From Steroidobacteraceae bacterium (lineage in GTDB: Bacteria; Pseudomonadota; Gammaproteobacteria; Steroidobacterales; Steroidobacteraceae): a stretch of 64,000 nucleotides of DNA. Under the pieces are notes generated by a model, which made no database searches, had not been told where the DNA came from, and saw only the letters and a program-made list of their open reading frames with translations. Where the stretch lies: positions 219,892 to 283,891 of the forward strand of contig JABAQU010000020.1 in the NCBI GenBank assembly GCA_019187185.1, given 5' to 3'. Position numbers and translations under genes: made by a program. The number at the start of each line of letters is the position of its first letter. Within the stretch, counting starts at the first letter, position 1. Shown in pieces: positions 26,297 to 35,655 of the stretch.

Positions 26297-29188
26297 TCAG
26301 TCGATCATCCCCCGCCAATTGATCGCAATCTGGATCTGCGCAGGCACGGGTTCATCGGTCGGCCGCATGTAGAAGATGCGGCTCCCGTCCGGGGTCACAT
26401 CGTATTGCGTTCCCCAGTGCCCGAAGTCGATGCGAGGCAGGTTCGGCTGCGTCGGGAGTCCGAACTGCGGCTCTCCACTCGTCGTCCAGCGCACCGCAAC
26501 GCTTTGCAGCTGTCCGCGAAGGTCGGCGAAGTACAGCATGCCTCCGTCCCGGCGCCACACGGGTTGTGTGCCGCCCTCGCCGGATGCGACGAACCGCCTC
26601 GGCGAACCCGAAACGGAATGCACCAGCACTACCGGTCGCCCGGCCTCCTCTGATACGTATGCGACCCATCGCCCGTCCGGCGAGTAACGCGCATCGTGCT
26701 CGTCATACGGCGCGGCAAGCAGCGGCTCCGCGCCGCCACCTGCCCGCGTCGCAATCGTCCACACGTTCCTGTTGCCCCCTTCGAGCACCGTGACCAGAAG
26801 CGTCGAGCCGTCCGCTCTCCAGTCCGTGGGCTCACAATAATCACCCGGGCAATCGAGCGAGTGGACGATGCCGGTCCCGTCGGCGGCAGCGATATTGAGC
26901 TTCAGGTCTCCTTGCCGGCCCGGCAGATGACCGGTGACGAATGCAAGTTGGCGACCGTCGGGAGACCATACCGGTGACATGTCCGGTTCGAGCGTATTCA
27001 ACAGCGGATACGCCGTGCCACGCTCGAGATCCTCGATCCAGATGTCCGGCTGGCTTCTCGCATCGTCCATCCGCAACCGTGCGATCAACCGGCCATCCGG
27101 CGAGACGCGCGGCCAATTGTGCGCGTCCATTTTGTCCCAGAGTCGCAGTTCGCGACCGGCCATGGTGAGCAGCGCCATGCGTTTGCCGCTCGGAATCACG
27201 GTGTCTGCAAACGCCATCACGCCTTCCGACGCACTCGCCATGATCGGTATCACCAGCGAGTATTCGGCCGGCAGAAACTTGATCGTCCGGGCAGTCGCGG
27301 CAGCCGTGAGGCTCGAGTTGTCGAACTCGCGGACTTCGACGCGGCCGTTCGCAAGATAGGCGAGATCGGCCGACTTGCCGCCGGCGCGCGGCAGGTACGC
27401 GACACCATTGTCGGCGTAGAACAGCGGCTCGCCTGCACGAGCGGCGGGTCGATCGAGGCGACCGAGATAGATGCCCCGGCGATTCGCATTCACCGATTTG
27501 ATGAAATAGAGAAAGTGCACGCCATCCGGCAATGCGATGGGCCACAAGTGGCCCGTTTCGCCGCGCGAAGGGTCGAGCAACGTGGCCGGCTCCGCGATCC
27601 CGCCATTGGCGGGCACTCGGCTGAGACCCGAGAGGACAATGTCCGGTGCAAACACGATCGTGCCCGAGGTGCTCCACGCGCCCCCACGACCGCCCGGGGC
27701 GTCGGCCAGTTCGGACGGCGCGCCCTCCGGCAGCGATACCTTCATCAGTTTGCTGCCGCGAAAATATGCGAGCGAGTGGCCATCCGGGGACCAGAACGGC
27801 AGGAACGCACCGTCGGCGCCTGCAATGGCTTGCGCGCCGAGCGACTCGAGCGGACGAACGAAGAGTCGTGCGGCGGTCGCGTCTTGCGCGACGTACGCGA
27901 CGCGGCGACCGTCCGGCGCGACGACCGGTGCGGACGCGAGTTCCGTGCCCGCCGGCAAGCTCCACGTGAATCGTGTCAGCGCGCCGGCAGGTGGCGCCGC
28001 AGGGGTGTGACTAGCCAGCCACCACCCGACGGCGACTGCGGCGGCCACCGCAAGCGGCGCGGCGAGAAGCAGCCACTTCGACTTCCTTGCAACTTCAAGC
28101 TGCCGACCGCCTCCGTCGGTCTCGGGCGGCAACGCGCTGTCCGCCGCCTGTGCGAGACTCCACGCCAGGTCGCGCGCCGACTGGAAGCGCGCCTCGGGCG
28201 CCTTGCTCAGCAAACGCATGACGATGCGCGCGATGGCAGGCGGCACACGCGCGTTGACGGAGCGAAGGTCCGCGGGCTCGCGCGTGAGGATGGCGTGCAG
28301 CGTTTCGAAAACGTTGGCCCCGCGAAACGGATGCTGCCCGGCCATCATCTCGTACATCATCACGCCCAGCGCAAAGAGATCTGCCCGCGGGTCCGGGGAT
28401 CCACCCCGCACTTGTTCTGGTGACATGTACGCCGCGGTCCCCGCGATCAGGCTCAAGGCAACGTCACCCGCGCCGTCCTGCACACTTCCCGCCGGCTGTT
28501 TGAGCTTCGCGAGCCCGAAGTCGAGCAGCTTGACGCCACCGTCCGCCTTAAGAAACGTGTTCTCCGGTTTCAGATCGCGATGGACGATTCCTCGCTCGTG
28601 CGCGGCGGAGAGTCCTTGCGCGATGTCGAGTGCGATGGCCGTCGCCTCGGCGATCGACATCGGTCCCGCCTCGAGGCGCTCACGCAGATTTCGTCCTTCG
28701 AGACACTCGGACACGATGTACGGCAGACCGTCGTGCTCGCCGACGTCATGGACAGTGAGGATGTTCGGGTGATTGAGCGTCCCGGCCGCACGCGCTTCTT
28801 CAGCGAACCGGCTCACCTTCCCGGTGTCCATCGCGAGATGCGGCAGCAGCACCTTGATCGCCACGTCCCGATCGAGCCGCCCATCCTTCGCACGCCACAC
28901 TTCACCTGCCCCACCCGACCCGAGCGGCTGCATGATCGTGTAGACGCCTATCCGCTTGCCCGGTCCCAGGTTCAGACCTTCGGCTGCGAAGGACTGCGCG
29001 AGACGCTCGAGGGCAGACGTCCGCAGGAACTCGCCCGAGGCGTGCCCGGCACTCAGCAGTGACGCTGCGTCCGCGCGCAGCGCCGCGTTCGTGCCGCAAG
29101 CGCGAGCGATGAAATCCGCCTGTTCGCCTTCGGGCAGGTGCCAAGCCTCCGTGAAAATCCCTTCGAGTTCCTGCCAGGCCGTGCTCAT
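26297..29188 (-). CDS. Ser/Thr protein kinase with C-terminal PD40 beta-propeller
   Basis: 963-residue membrane kinase. An N-terminal helical region (1-75) is followed by the kinase domain: P-loop GSGGAGEV at 90-97, lysine K112 in DVAIKVL, catalytic loop HRDLKPEN at 203-210 (D205) and DFG at 223-225. A transmembrane helix lies near 372-396. The periplasmic half carries repeats with SPDGR and YSPDGRWVAYVS motifs, a TolB-like six-bladed propeller, probably a sensor. Start placed at the ATG of MSTAWQELEG, which overlaps the sigma-factor stop by 4 bases, so the two are co-translated; such pairs are common in Acidobacteria and in this kind of proteobacterium. Confidence 0.93.
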   Translation of the reverse strand: MSTAWQELEGIFTEAWHLPEGEQADFIARACGTNAALRADAASLLSAGHASGEFLRTSALERLAQSFAAEGLNLGPGKRIGVYTIMQPLGSGGAGEVWRAKDGRLDRDVAIKVLLPHLAMDTGKVSRFAEEARAAGTLNHPNILTVHDVGEHDGLPYIVSECLEGRNLRERLEAGPMSIAEATAIALDIAQGLSAAHERGIVHRDLKPENTFLKADGGVKLLDFGLAKLKQPAGSVQDGAGDVALSLIAGTAAYMSPEQVRGGSPDPRADLFALGVMMYEMMAGQHPFRGANVFETLHAILTREPADLRSVNARVPPAIARIVMRLLSKAPEARFQSARDLAWSLAQAADSALPPETDGGGRQLEVARKSKWLLLAAPLAVAAAVAVGWWLASHTPAAPPAGALTRFTWSLPAGTELASAPVVAPDGRRVAYVAQDATAARLFVRPLESLGAQAIAGADGAFLPFWSPDGHSLAYFRGSKLMKVSLPEGAPSELADAPGGRGGAWSTSGTIVFAPDIVLSGLSRVPANGGIAEPATLLDPSRGETGHLWPIALPDGVHFLYFIKSVNANRRGIYLGRLDRPAARAGEPLFYADNGVAYLPRAGGKSADLAYLANGRVEVREFDNSSLTAAATARTIKFLPAEYSLVIPIMASASEGVMAFADTVIPSGKRMALLTMAGRELRLWDKMDAHNWPRVSPDGRLIARLRMDDARSQPDIWIEDLERGTAYPLLNTLEPDMSPVWSPDGRQLAFVTGHLPGRQGDLKLNIAAADGTGIVHSLDCPGDYCEPTDWRADGSTLLVTVLEGGNRNVWTIATRAGGGAEPLLAAPYDEHDARYSPDGRWVAYVSEEAGRPVVLVHSVSGSPRRFVASGEGGTQPVWRRDGGMLYFADLRGQLQSVAVRWTTSGEPQFGLPTQPNLPRIDFGHWGTQYDVTPDGSRIFYMRPTDEPVPAQIQIAINWRGMID

Positions 29189-29784
29189 TCGGGATCCCCA
29201 CCAGCCGCAAGCGCCCGATAAAGCCACGCGCGGGCAAATGTCCAGTCGTTGTGGACAGTGCGAAGCGAGACGCCGAGCGTCTGAGCGATTTCCTCCATCG
29301 ACATGCCGCCGAAAAACTTCAGCTCGACGACCTGCGCCTTGCGGTCATCCCGCGCGGCCAGGTCTTCGAGCGCCCGGTCGAGCGCCACGAGATCCGAATC
29401 GGGAGGATCGTCCGGCACATCGATGTCGCCCACCGGGACGTGGACGATGCCATTGCCACCGCGTCTGGAGGCGCGCCGGCGGCGCGCGATGTCGACGAGT
29501 ACGCGGCGCATCATCCGGGCCGACACGCCGAAGAAATGACGCCGGTTCTGCCAGCGCACCGTATCCCAGCCGAGCAGCCGCAGGCAGACCTCGTTGACGA
29601 GCCCGGTCGCCTGCAGCGACGGGTCTGCTCGCTCCCGCGCGACGTAGCGGTACGCCATGCGGTGCAGTTCGTCGTAAACGAGCGGCATCAGTCGATCGAA
29701 AGCGCGCTCGTCGCCTTCGCTCCAGGCCTGGAGCAAGCCCGTGACGTCGCCGCCTGTCCCCCGCCCGTCTTGCGCCGTGCGCAT
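29185..29784 (-). CDS. ECF-type RNA polymerase sigma factor
   Basis: 199-residue sigma factor of the ECF class often paired with a Ser/Thr kinase. Region 2 is DRLMPLVYDELHRMAYRYVA and EVCLRLLG; region 4 is VVELKFFGGMSMEEIAQTLG with SLRTVHNDWTFARAWL as recognition helix. No anti-sigma gene is adjacent; the kinase encoded in overlap is the likely control. Start taken at MRTAQDGRGT; a longer version from 29886 would add 34 poorly supported residues. Targets unknown; genes at 30058-34283 start on the opposite strand 273 bases away. Confidence 0.88.
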   Translation of the reverse strand: MRTAQDGRGTGGDVTGLLQAWSEGDERAFDRLMPLVYDELHRMAYRYVARERADPSLQATGLVNEVCLRLLGWDTVRWQNRRHFFGVSARMMRRVLVDIARRRRASRRGGNGIVHVPVGDIDVPDDPPDSDLVALDRALEDLAARDDRKAQVVELKFFGGMSMEEIAQTLGVSLRTVHNDWTFARAWLYRALAAGGDPE

Positions 29785-30057
29785 CGGAACCTGCCCGTCG
29801 GCCCGGAAGTTGAGCCGCGCCGAGGCAGGCCGAGGATAGCACGCCGGTATTTGACTTCCGATCGCAGCTGAAATCGCAGTGCCCACCTCGTTTCAAGGCG
29901 TACCAGCGACCGGAAATATGCAATGTGGCAGGCATGGGCCGTCGCCCCGGCCGCGATTGCACGGTTTTCATGCCTCCTGCGCATTTGTTCCACAGGGCGT
30001 CCACAGCCCGCGCGAGATTGCGTACTTCATCTTCGTCTGCCAGGGGAGGCACTCATC

Positions 30058-30561
30058 ATGAACAGGATTTCCATGTGGGCCTGCGGCGCCATCGCCAGTC
30101 TGGGCCTTTTCGGCCATCAAGCGATCGCTCACGACGACGACCGGTTGCGCCTGCCGCTGATCGACGGTGCCTGGAATGTCGAGTTCACAGTAAGGGTGGA
30201 CGCTGCCGACTGCACGACCGCCGCGATCGTCGGGATCGGCCCGAATCCATTCCCGGCACTTGTCACATTCCATCGGGGTGGCACTCTCAGCGAATTCGGA
30301 ACCCGCAGTCCCTCCTCCGTGCGCTCTCCGGGGCACGGTATCTGGAAGCGTACGGGCTATCGCACTTTCGAATACCGGGCGATGTTCTTCCAGTTCGATG
30401 TGAACGGGCTGCTGAATCAAACCATGGACATGCGATCGAACGTCACGCTCGCATGGCAAGGTGACGCGTTCGACGGGTGGTCCCGCCTCGTGCTCACCGA
30501 CGTCAGCGGCAACGTGCGGCGCTTCTGCGCGACGCTGCGCGGCGAGCGGATGACTCTGTAG
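30058..30561 (+). CDS. Conserved secreted protein of unknown function
   Basis: 167 residues with a signal peptide (1-24, GHQAIAH) and a small beta-rich domain: DGAWNVEFTVRVDAADC, LVTFHRGGTLSEFG, PGHGIWKRTGYRTF. The pattern (cysteine pair, FHRGGT, HGIW) recurs in a family of exported proteins of Steroidobacter-like bacteria, but I cannot name a function. Ribosome site GGGGAGG is well placed. First gene of a likely rightward unit with the VWA-like lipoprotein that begins 27 bases on. Confidence 0.75.
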   Translation: MNRISMWACGAIASLGLFGHQAIAHDDDRLRLPLIDGAWNVEFTVRVDAADCTTAAIVGIGPNPFPALVTFHRGGTLSEFGTRSPSSVRSPGHGIWKRTGYRTFEYRAMFFQFDVNGLLNQTMDMRSNVTLAWQGDAFDGWSRLVLTDVSGNVRRFCATLRGERMTL

Positions 30562-30587
30562 CGACCGGAGCGGGAGCGGCGAGCGTA

Positions 30588-32096
30588 ATGGATCCAGACT
30601 TCTCGAGCGATGTTCGATCGCGTGGGAAGAGCCTGTCGCGCAGCGGCTGGATTCTGGCCGCAATCTTTCTCGGGCTCGGCGTGGCTGGCTGCGGCGGGGG
30701 CAGCGGAGGTGGTCCGGCAGACCCGCCGGCCGGGAGCGCACCGCCCCCGTTACCGCCGCCTGCCAACAACCCGCCCGCTGGCGACGTGAGCGTGACCATT
30801 ACAGCTCGCGACGTATTCGGAACGCCGGTGTCGGGCGCCAGCATCATGCTGCTCGAATCCCGCGGAACGGGGTTGCTGGAAGTGGGTATCGTCACCGACA
30901 GCAACGGACGGGCGAGCCTCACGGGACGCTTCGAGCAGGTTTACGCGGCCATCGTGTCGACCGCGGATTTGAAGGGCTCATCGTACGAACCGAGCCGCCC
31001 GGGAGAAGGCCGGGTTGAATTTGCCGTGACCCTGCATCCGTTGTCCGGCCTCACGCCGGGCATTGGTCGGTTGTCTGTCACGGGCGGCTCCGCGGATGGG
31101 CGCCAGCTCGAATTCAGTGCCCGACTGTACGTCGTCGCGGGCAACATCGACGGCACGCTCGAGGAATGGAACCTGTCGTCCGTCGCCGTACTGCCGTGTA
31201 CGCCGAGCGCTGCCAACGACGCGACGCCCTTCGCAGCCGACTGCGTTGCAGGCCCCCAGGGGTTCGATGCGCCGTTCACGGGCACTGTGTTGACGCAGAA
31301 CTGGGTCGATCCCGGCAGCGCGTCACATGCACTCGCAATTGCGCTTCTCGTCGATCAGGGAGCGCGTGTGGCCATCACTGACCCGGCGGACCGGAGACTG
31401 CTGGCCGCCAAGTACCTCGATACCCGGCTGGACGCCAATGACCAGATGGCGTTGGCCGCCTTCGCGGCAGATGATGCGACGACTGGCAGCGTGGCGTTGC
31501 TCCCGGATCAGCCGGTCACCCTGTTCCCGATTGCGAGCCCGGCATTTACATCGGAAAGGAATGCCCTCTTTTCGACCATGGACTCCCTCGCGACCCTCGA
31601 AGGCGGCCGTTCGCCGCTGCATGCGGCCATCGCCAGGATGATCGAGTTCACCGCTGCCTCGGTGCCTGCGGCGAGTTGGCGCGCCGTCGCGGCGTTCGCA
31701 AGCGGCGCCGGCGACTGTGCTACGCAGGCGGAATGCCGGACTGCCCAGGAAGAGTTGCGAGACGCGAGCACATCGGCTGGTGTGCCCGTCTTTGTCGTCG
31801 CACTTTCCGACACGTTCCAGCCGGTCGACATCATGAAGCTTGGAGCATTTGCGCAGGCCGGACAGGGCGCCGTTTTCTGGGCCCGGGACGCCGCGCAGGT
31901 TCCGACAGTCTTCGGCCGGATCCCGGAGATCCTCGATGAGCGCCATGGCGCCGTCGATATCACGGTGCGCCTCGAATCATCGCTCGCAGGTGCCTTCACA
32001 TCCGGCAAGACCGTCGCCGGAACGCTGCAGGTCATCGTATGTCCGTGGGACTGCACCGATTTCGTCGACGTGCCGTTTGCGCTGCATATTCCGTGA
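30588..32096 (+). CDS. Lipoprotein with carboxypeptidase-regulatory-like and VWA-like domains
   Basis: 502 residues. Lipobox VAGC at 32-35, a Gly/Pro-rich linker, then a beta sandwich (VSVTITARDVFGTPVSGASI, about 65-150) and a VWA-type Rossmann domain (LAIALLVDQGARVAI... PVFVVALSDTFQPVDIMKLG). The metal-binding DxSxS of a true VWA domain reads DQGAR, so metal binding is doubtful. Related in layout to the lipoprotein at 39587 on the other strand. Probably an outer-membrane-anchored binding protein. Start is the ATG at 30588; longer frames overlap the preceding gene. Confidence 0.78.
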   Translation: MDPDFSSDVRSRGKSLSRSGWILAAIFLGLGVAGCGGGSGGGPADPPAGSAPPPLPPPANNPPAGDVSVTITARDVFGTPVSGASIMLLESRGTGLLEVGIVTDSNGRASLTGRFEQVYAAIVSTADLKGSSYEPSRPGEGRVEFAVTLHPLSGLTPGIGRLSVTGGSADGRQLEFSARLYVVAGNIDGTLEEWNLSSVAVLPCTPSAANDATPFAADCVAGPQGFDAPFTGTVLTQNWVDPGSASHALAIALLVDQGARVAITDPADRRLLAAKYLDTRLDANDQMALAAFAADDATTGSVALLPDQPVTLFPIASPAFTSERNALFSTMDSLATLEGGRSPLHAAIARMIEFTAASVPAASWRAVAAFASGAGDCATQAECRTAQEELRDASTSAGVPVFVVALSDTFQPVDIMKLGAFAQAGQGAVFWARDAAQVPTVFGRIPEILDERHGAVDITVRLESSLAGAFTSGKTVAGTLQVIVCPWDCTDFVDVPFALHIP

Positions 32097-32102
32097 GCCG
32101 GC

Positions 32103-34283
32103 TTGAACGCCGGAGGGGAGACAGCCGAACCTGGCGGGATTAGGCTAGCGAACGGCGACGCGATCGTTAGCGACTCGAGATTTCAGGCTTTGACGATACG
32201 AGGGTCCATCGGGTCCCGCCTGCTCGCCTTCGGCGCAGCATTGCCGCTGCAATCGCCGGGTCAGGTGCCTGCGTCCCCGGAAACTGGACTGCTGGCGGAA
32301 GTGGTTGTCACGGCGCGCAAGATCGAAGAGGACCTGCAGGACGTCCCGCTCAGCGTGCAGGTGCTCACGGGCGAGGTCCTGGACGCAACGCGCGCGACGC
32401 GGTTGTACGAACTGCAGTTCGCCATTCCGGGATTGGTCGTCACCAATCTCGGCATGTATGGCGCCGGATTTTCATTGCGCGGCATCGCAGACCAGAGAGC
32501 TGGCGGACTATCGGTGGCGCCGCACCTGGACGGCGTGTATCTCGGCAGCGCCAGCGCCGCCATAGCGCGGATGTTCGATATCGAGCGCGTCGAGGTTCTG
32601 AAGGGCCCCCAGGGCACGCTTTACGGCCGCAATGCCACCGGCGGTTCGATCAATATCATTACGCGGGCGCCACAGTCTGCGCCCGCTGCGGAACTAGAGA
32701 TCGCACAGAGCACCTTCGACACGACGCGCGCCGAGGGTTATCTGAACCTGCCGTTCTCGCGAGCGGCCGTGCGGCTCGCCTTCATTGCATGCGGAGGCGA
32801 CGGCTACATCCGCAATTCCGTCGATGACCGGCGATTTGCAGAAGAAGATTACGAGGGCTTGCGCGGCTCGCTGCGAATCGACCCGAACGACGCGCTGCGC
32901 ATCGACGTCGTTGCACAGCACATCAGGGACGACGGCGGCAGCGGCGATCTATGGTCGCCGCGCCCCGACTATCTCGCGAATCCGGAAGACATCCGGCTGA
33001 CCACCGTCAGGCTCGACGATCCCTACCTCATTTCCGATGTCGACAACGTGAGCGTCAATCTCGTGTATCGACTCCGATACGCAACGCTGCGTTCGATCAC
33101 CGGCTACGTCCGCAGCGAAATGGATGGTATCGACGACTGCGCCGGGCTGCCTGTCCTTCGCGGCTGCATGCGATCCGTGCATCCCGACGCATTCGAACAG
33201 TGGAGTCAGGAGCTGCAACTGATCATCCCGCGACGCGGTAACCTCGCGGCCATTCTGGGCGCGTATTACTCCGCAGCCGATGCAAGGACAGTGGCGTTCC
33301 AGCTGCTGCCGCTCGTGAATACGCGACCACTCAGCAACAATCGTTTCACTTCCAGCGAATTCGCGGCAGCGCTCTATGGTCAGGCGGATCTCGACCTGGC
33401 AGACCGATGGCGCCTGACGGCGGGCGCGCGCCTGAGTCAGGAGGGGCGTCGCGTCACGACGATCGGGACTGGCGTGCAGGACAGCCCCGCTCTGCGGGTC
33501 GGCAAGGTCGAGTCCGACGACCTGTCCTGGCTGCTCACGATCGACCATTCGGTCCGCACCGATGTGATGGCGTACGCTTCCGTCTCCACGGGGTACAAGA
33601 GCGGGGGAATTGTCGCGTCGACGTTCATCGATGGGGCGCCCGACTCATACGGACCCGAGCACCTGACCGCATATGAAGTGGGCACCAAGTCACGCTGGCA
33701 ACACGGACGCCTGACCGTCAATGCGGCTGCGTTCCACTACGACTACAGGGACCTGCAGGTCAACACCGCCGCATTCGTCGGCGATCGCGTCATCTTCGGC
33801 GTCGACAATGCAGCGCGGGCGCGACTCTCCGGCGTCGATGCCGCCATCGATTATCGCATTTCGGATCGTTGGTCCATTTCCGGCGGGGTCGTCTGGCTGC
33901 CGGTGCGCAAATTCGTCGAATACCGGAATGAAGTGACCGGCGACAGGCTTTCCGGCAACGAGCTCGTTCAGGCGCCGGAGTGGTCCTCGACCGCCGCCGT
34001 CGCCTGGCGACATACGCTGCGCGGTCGCGGTGCTGTCTCGGTGAGACTCGAGTACAACTTCAGGAGCGCCAGTTTCTACACACCGGAAAATGACGCGAAA
34101 TTTGCGCAGGGCAGCTTTGGACTGCTGAATGCGCATTTCAGGTTCGAGGCAGCGAATCAGCGCTGGTATGCATTTGCGTCCGGCCGCAATCTGACGGACG
34201 AGGATTACTTCAACCAGGTCTTCCTGCAATCGAGCCCGGGCTACCCGGATACGTACGAGATCGGAGCGGGCATCCGCTTTTGA
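32103..34283 (+). CDS. TonB-dependent outer-membrane receptor 2
   Basis: 726-residue receptor beginning only 6 bases after the VWA-like lipoprotein, suggesting one transcript. TonB box-like LAEVVVTARK, plug motif LKGPQGTLYGRNATGGSINII, and a C-terminal barrel closing IGAGIRF are intact. The N-terminus is odd: the frame opens with TTG, no good signal peptide is visible, and a second TTG at 32190 precedes a short hydrophobic stretch (GSRLLAFGAALPL). The start is therefore uncertain, and an N-terminal frameshift or deletion is possible. Substrate unknown. Confidence 0.85.
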   Translation: MNAGGETAEPGGIRLANGDAIVSDSRFQALTIRGSIGSRLLAFGAALPLQSPGQVPASPETGLLAEVVVTARKIEEDLQDVPLSVQVLTGEVLDATRATRLYELQFAIPGLVVTNLGMYGAGFSLRGIADQRAGGLSVAPHLDGVYLGSASAAIARMFDIERVEVLKGPQGTLYGRNATGGSINIITRAPQSAPAAELEIAQSTFDTTRAEGYLNLPFSRAAVRLAFIACGGDGYIRNSVDDRRFAEEDYEGLRGSLRIDPNDALRIDVVAQHIRDDGGSGDLWSPRPDYLANPEDIRLTTVRLDDPYLISDVDNVSVNLVYRLRYATLRSITGYVRSEMDGIDDCAGLPVLRGCMRSVHPDAFEQWSQELQLIIPRRGNLAAILGAYYSAADARTVAFQLLPLVNTRPLSNNRFTSSEFAAALYGQADLDLADRWRLTAGARLSQEGRRVTTIGTGVQDSPALRVGKVESDDLSWLLTIDHSVRTDVMAYASVSTGYKSGGIVASTFIDGAPDSYGPEHLTAYEVGTKSRWQHGRLTVNAAAFHYDYRDLQVNTAAFVGDRVIFGVDNAARARLSGVDAAIDYRISDRWSISGGVVWLPVRKFVEYRNEVTGDRLSGNELVQAPEWSSTAAVAWRHTLRGRGAVSVRLEYNFRSASFYTPENDAKFAQGSFGLLNAHFRFEAANQRWYAFASGRNLTDEDYFNQVFLQSSPGYPDTYEIGAGIRF

Positions 34284-34332
34284 CTGGCCGTAGTCTGCTG
34301 ACCTCACCGCTGCACTGAATTCCTGGGACCGC

Positions 34333-35655
34333 TCATAGCTTCGCGATGGCGATGGTCGCTGCACGCTCGCCCGATTCGAGCGCACCTTCCAGACCCGATG
34401 ACCGCTGGGCCAGGTGGTCGCCCGCAAAGTGGAGGCGCTGGCCTGCAGCTGTCACGGCCCGAGCCAACAGCGGCCATTGGCCGGCGCCGAGGTAATAGAA
34501 GACGCCGCGTGCCAGCGGATCGCGCTGCCAGCTGAACATGCGCTCGAGCCTCAGCTTCCCCTTGGCCGAGGGGCGCGCTGCTTCAATCCGCGCGATGATG
34601 GCCGCGCCAGCGTCGGCGGGCGGGAGGCGGTCGATGGCGTCCGCGTCCGGGCCGCTTAACCAGACTTTCAGCATCGCCGGATCGTCGCCGAGGACAAAGA
34701 CGCGACCGATCAGCGGATCGTCGCTCCATATCATCCGCGGCAGGCCGTCGTGATTCCAGAAGGGTTCGCTGGCAGAGAGATACGCAAAACTCGCGTGAGC
34801 ATATGGGAGGGCGGCAATGACGCCCTCCATCGCATCGGCCGACGGACCCGACAGTCCGATCGGCCGCAGCGCGGAGAAGGGAATCGTGCAGATCGCCTGC
34901 CTCGCGATGATCGATGAACCGTTCGCCAGATCGATGCGCACCTGTTTGGCCGACTCGTCGATGCCGGTGACGAGCTGCCCCAGCCGTATCTCGCTTTTCA
35001 GCGCGGCGGCCATGGCTTCGGGCAATCGCTGCGACCCGCCGTCGATCACGCTGAGCGTCGCGCCGGGACCGGCCGACTGGAAGAATGCCGCCGACCGTAC
35101 CGAATTGAGCGCCGATACGGCATTGATGTCGCCGCTTCCCATATTGGCGCTGATGAGGCGGATCGCCTCGTCGCTGGCGCCTGCGGCCTTCAACGCTGCG
35201 CCATAAGGAATGTCGAACTGTCGTCCGGCCTCCGTCATCCACGCCGCCGTATCGGGCAGGCTGCCCAATCGCGTACCCAGCACGAGACCCAGCGCCATCG
35301 GCGACAGTTGGCGCTCGCGTCCGACGAGCTGATTCGCGGGCGATGTCGGCCAATCGGCCTCGGCAACTGTCTCGCCCCGCACGACATGGAGTGCGGAGCG
35401 ATCGAACTCCCCGCCCGGTTTCAGTGCGACACCGAGTCGCTGCGCAATGGTGATGAGGCGCGTGTAGTTGCTGCCGACCTGGATTCCGCCGGCATCGGGA
35501 TGCCCCGGAAGGTCGTCGAGCGTATGCGCCCGCCCGCCGATGCGCCGTGCACCTTCGACAACGACGACCTTTGCACCCGCGGCTTCGAGCAACGATGCGG
35601 CATAGAGGCCGCTCAATCCGGCGCCGATGACAATGACGTCTTCAGTCGAGCGCAT
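34333..35655 (-). CDS. FAD-dependent amine oxidase (flavin monoamine oxidase family)
   Basis: 440-residue flavoprotein. FAD dinucleotide-binding motif VIVIGAGLSGLYAA with VVVVEGARRIGGRAHT (GG doublet) at the N-terminus, and the C-terminal flavin-contact segment LHFAGDHLAQRSSGLEGALESG. It would oxidise a primary or secondary amine, or a polyamine-like compound, with release of H2O2. No signal peptide. Its first bases overlap the end of the GlxA-type regulator gene by 14 bases, so the regulator lies upstream in the same transcript. Confidence 0.9.
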   Translation of the reverse strand: MRSTEDVIVIGAGLSGLYAASLLEAAGAKVVVVEGARRIGGRAHTLDDLPGHPDAGGIQVGSNYTRLITIAQRLGVALKPGGEFDRSALHVVRGETVAEADWPTSPANQLVGRERQLSPMALGLVLGTRLGSLPDTAAWMTEAGRQFDIPYGAALKAAGASDEAIRLISANMGSGDINAVSALNSVRSAAFFQSAGPGATLSVIDGGSQRLPEAMAAALKSEIRLGQLVTGIDESAKQVRIDLANGSSIIARQAICTIPFSALRPIGLSGPSADAMEGVIAALPYAHASFAYLSASEPFWNHDGLPRMIWSDDPLIGRVFVLGDDPAMLKVWLSGPDADAIDRLPPADAGAAIIARIEAARPSAKGKLRLERMFSWQRDPLARGVFYYLGAGQWPLLARAVTAAGQRLHFAGDHLAQRSSGLEGALESGERAATIAIAKL

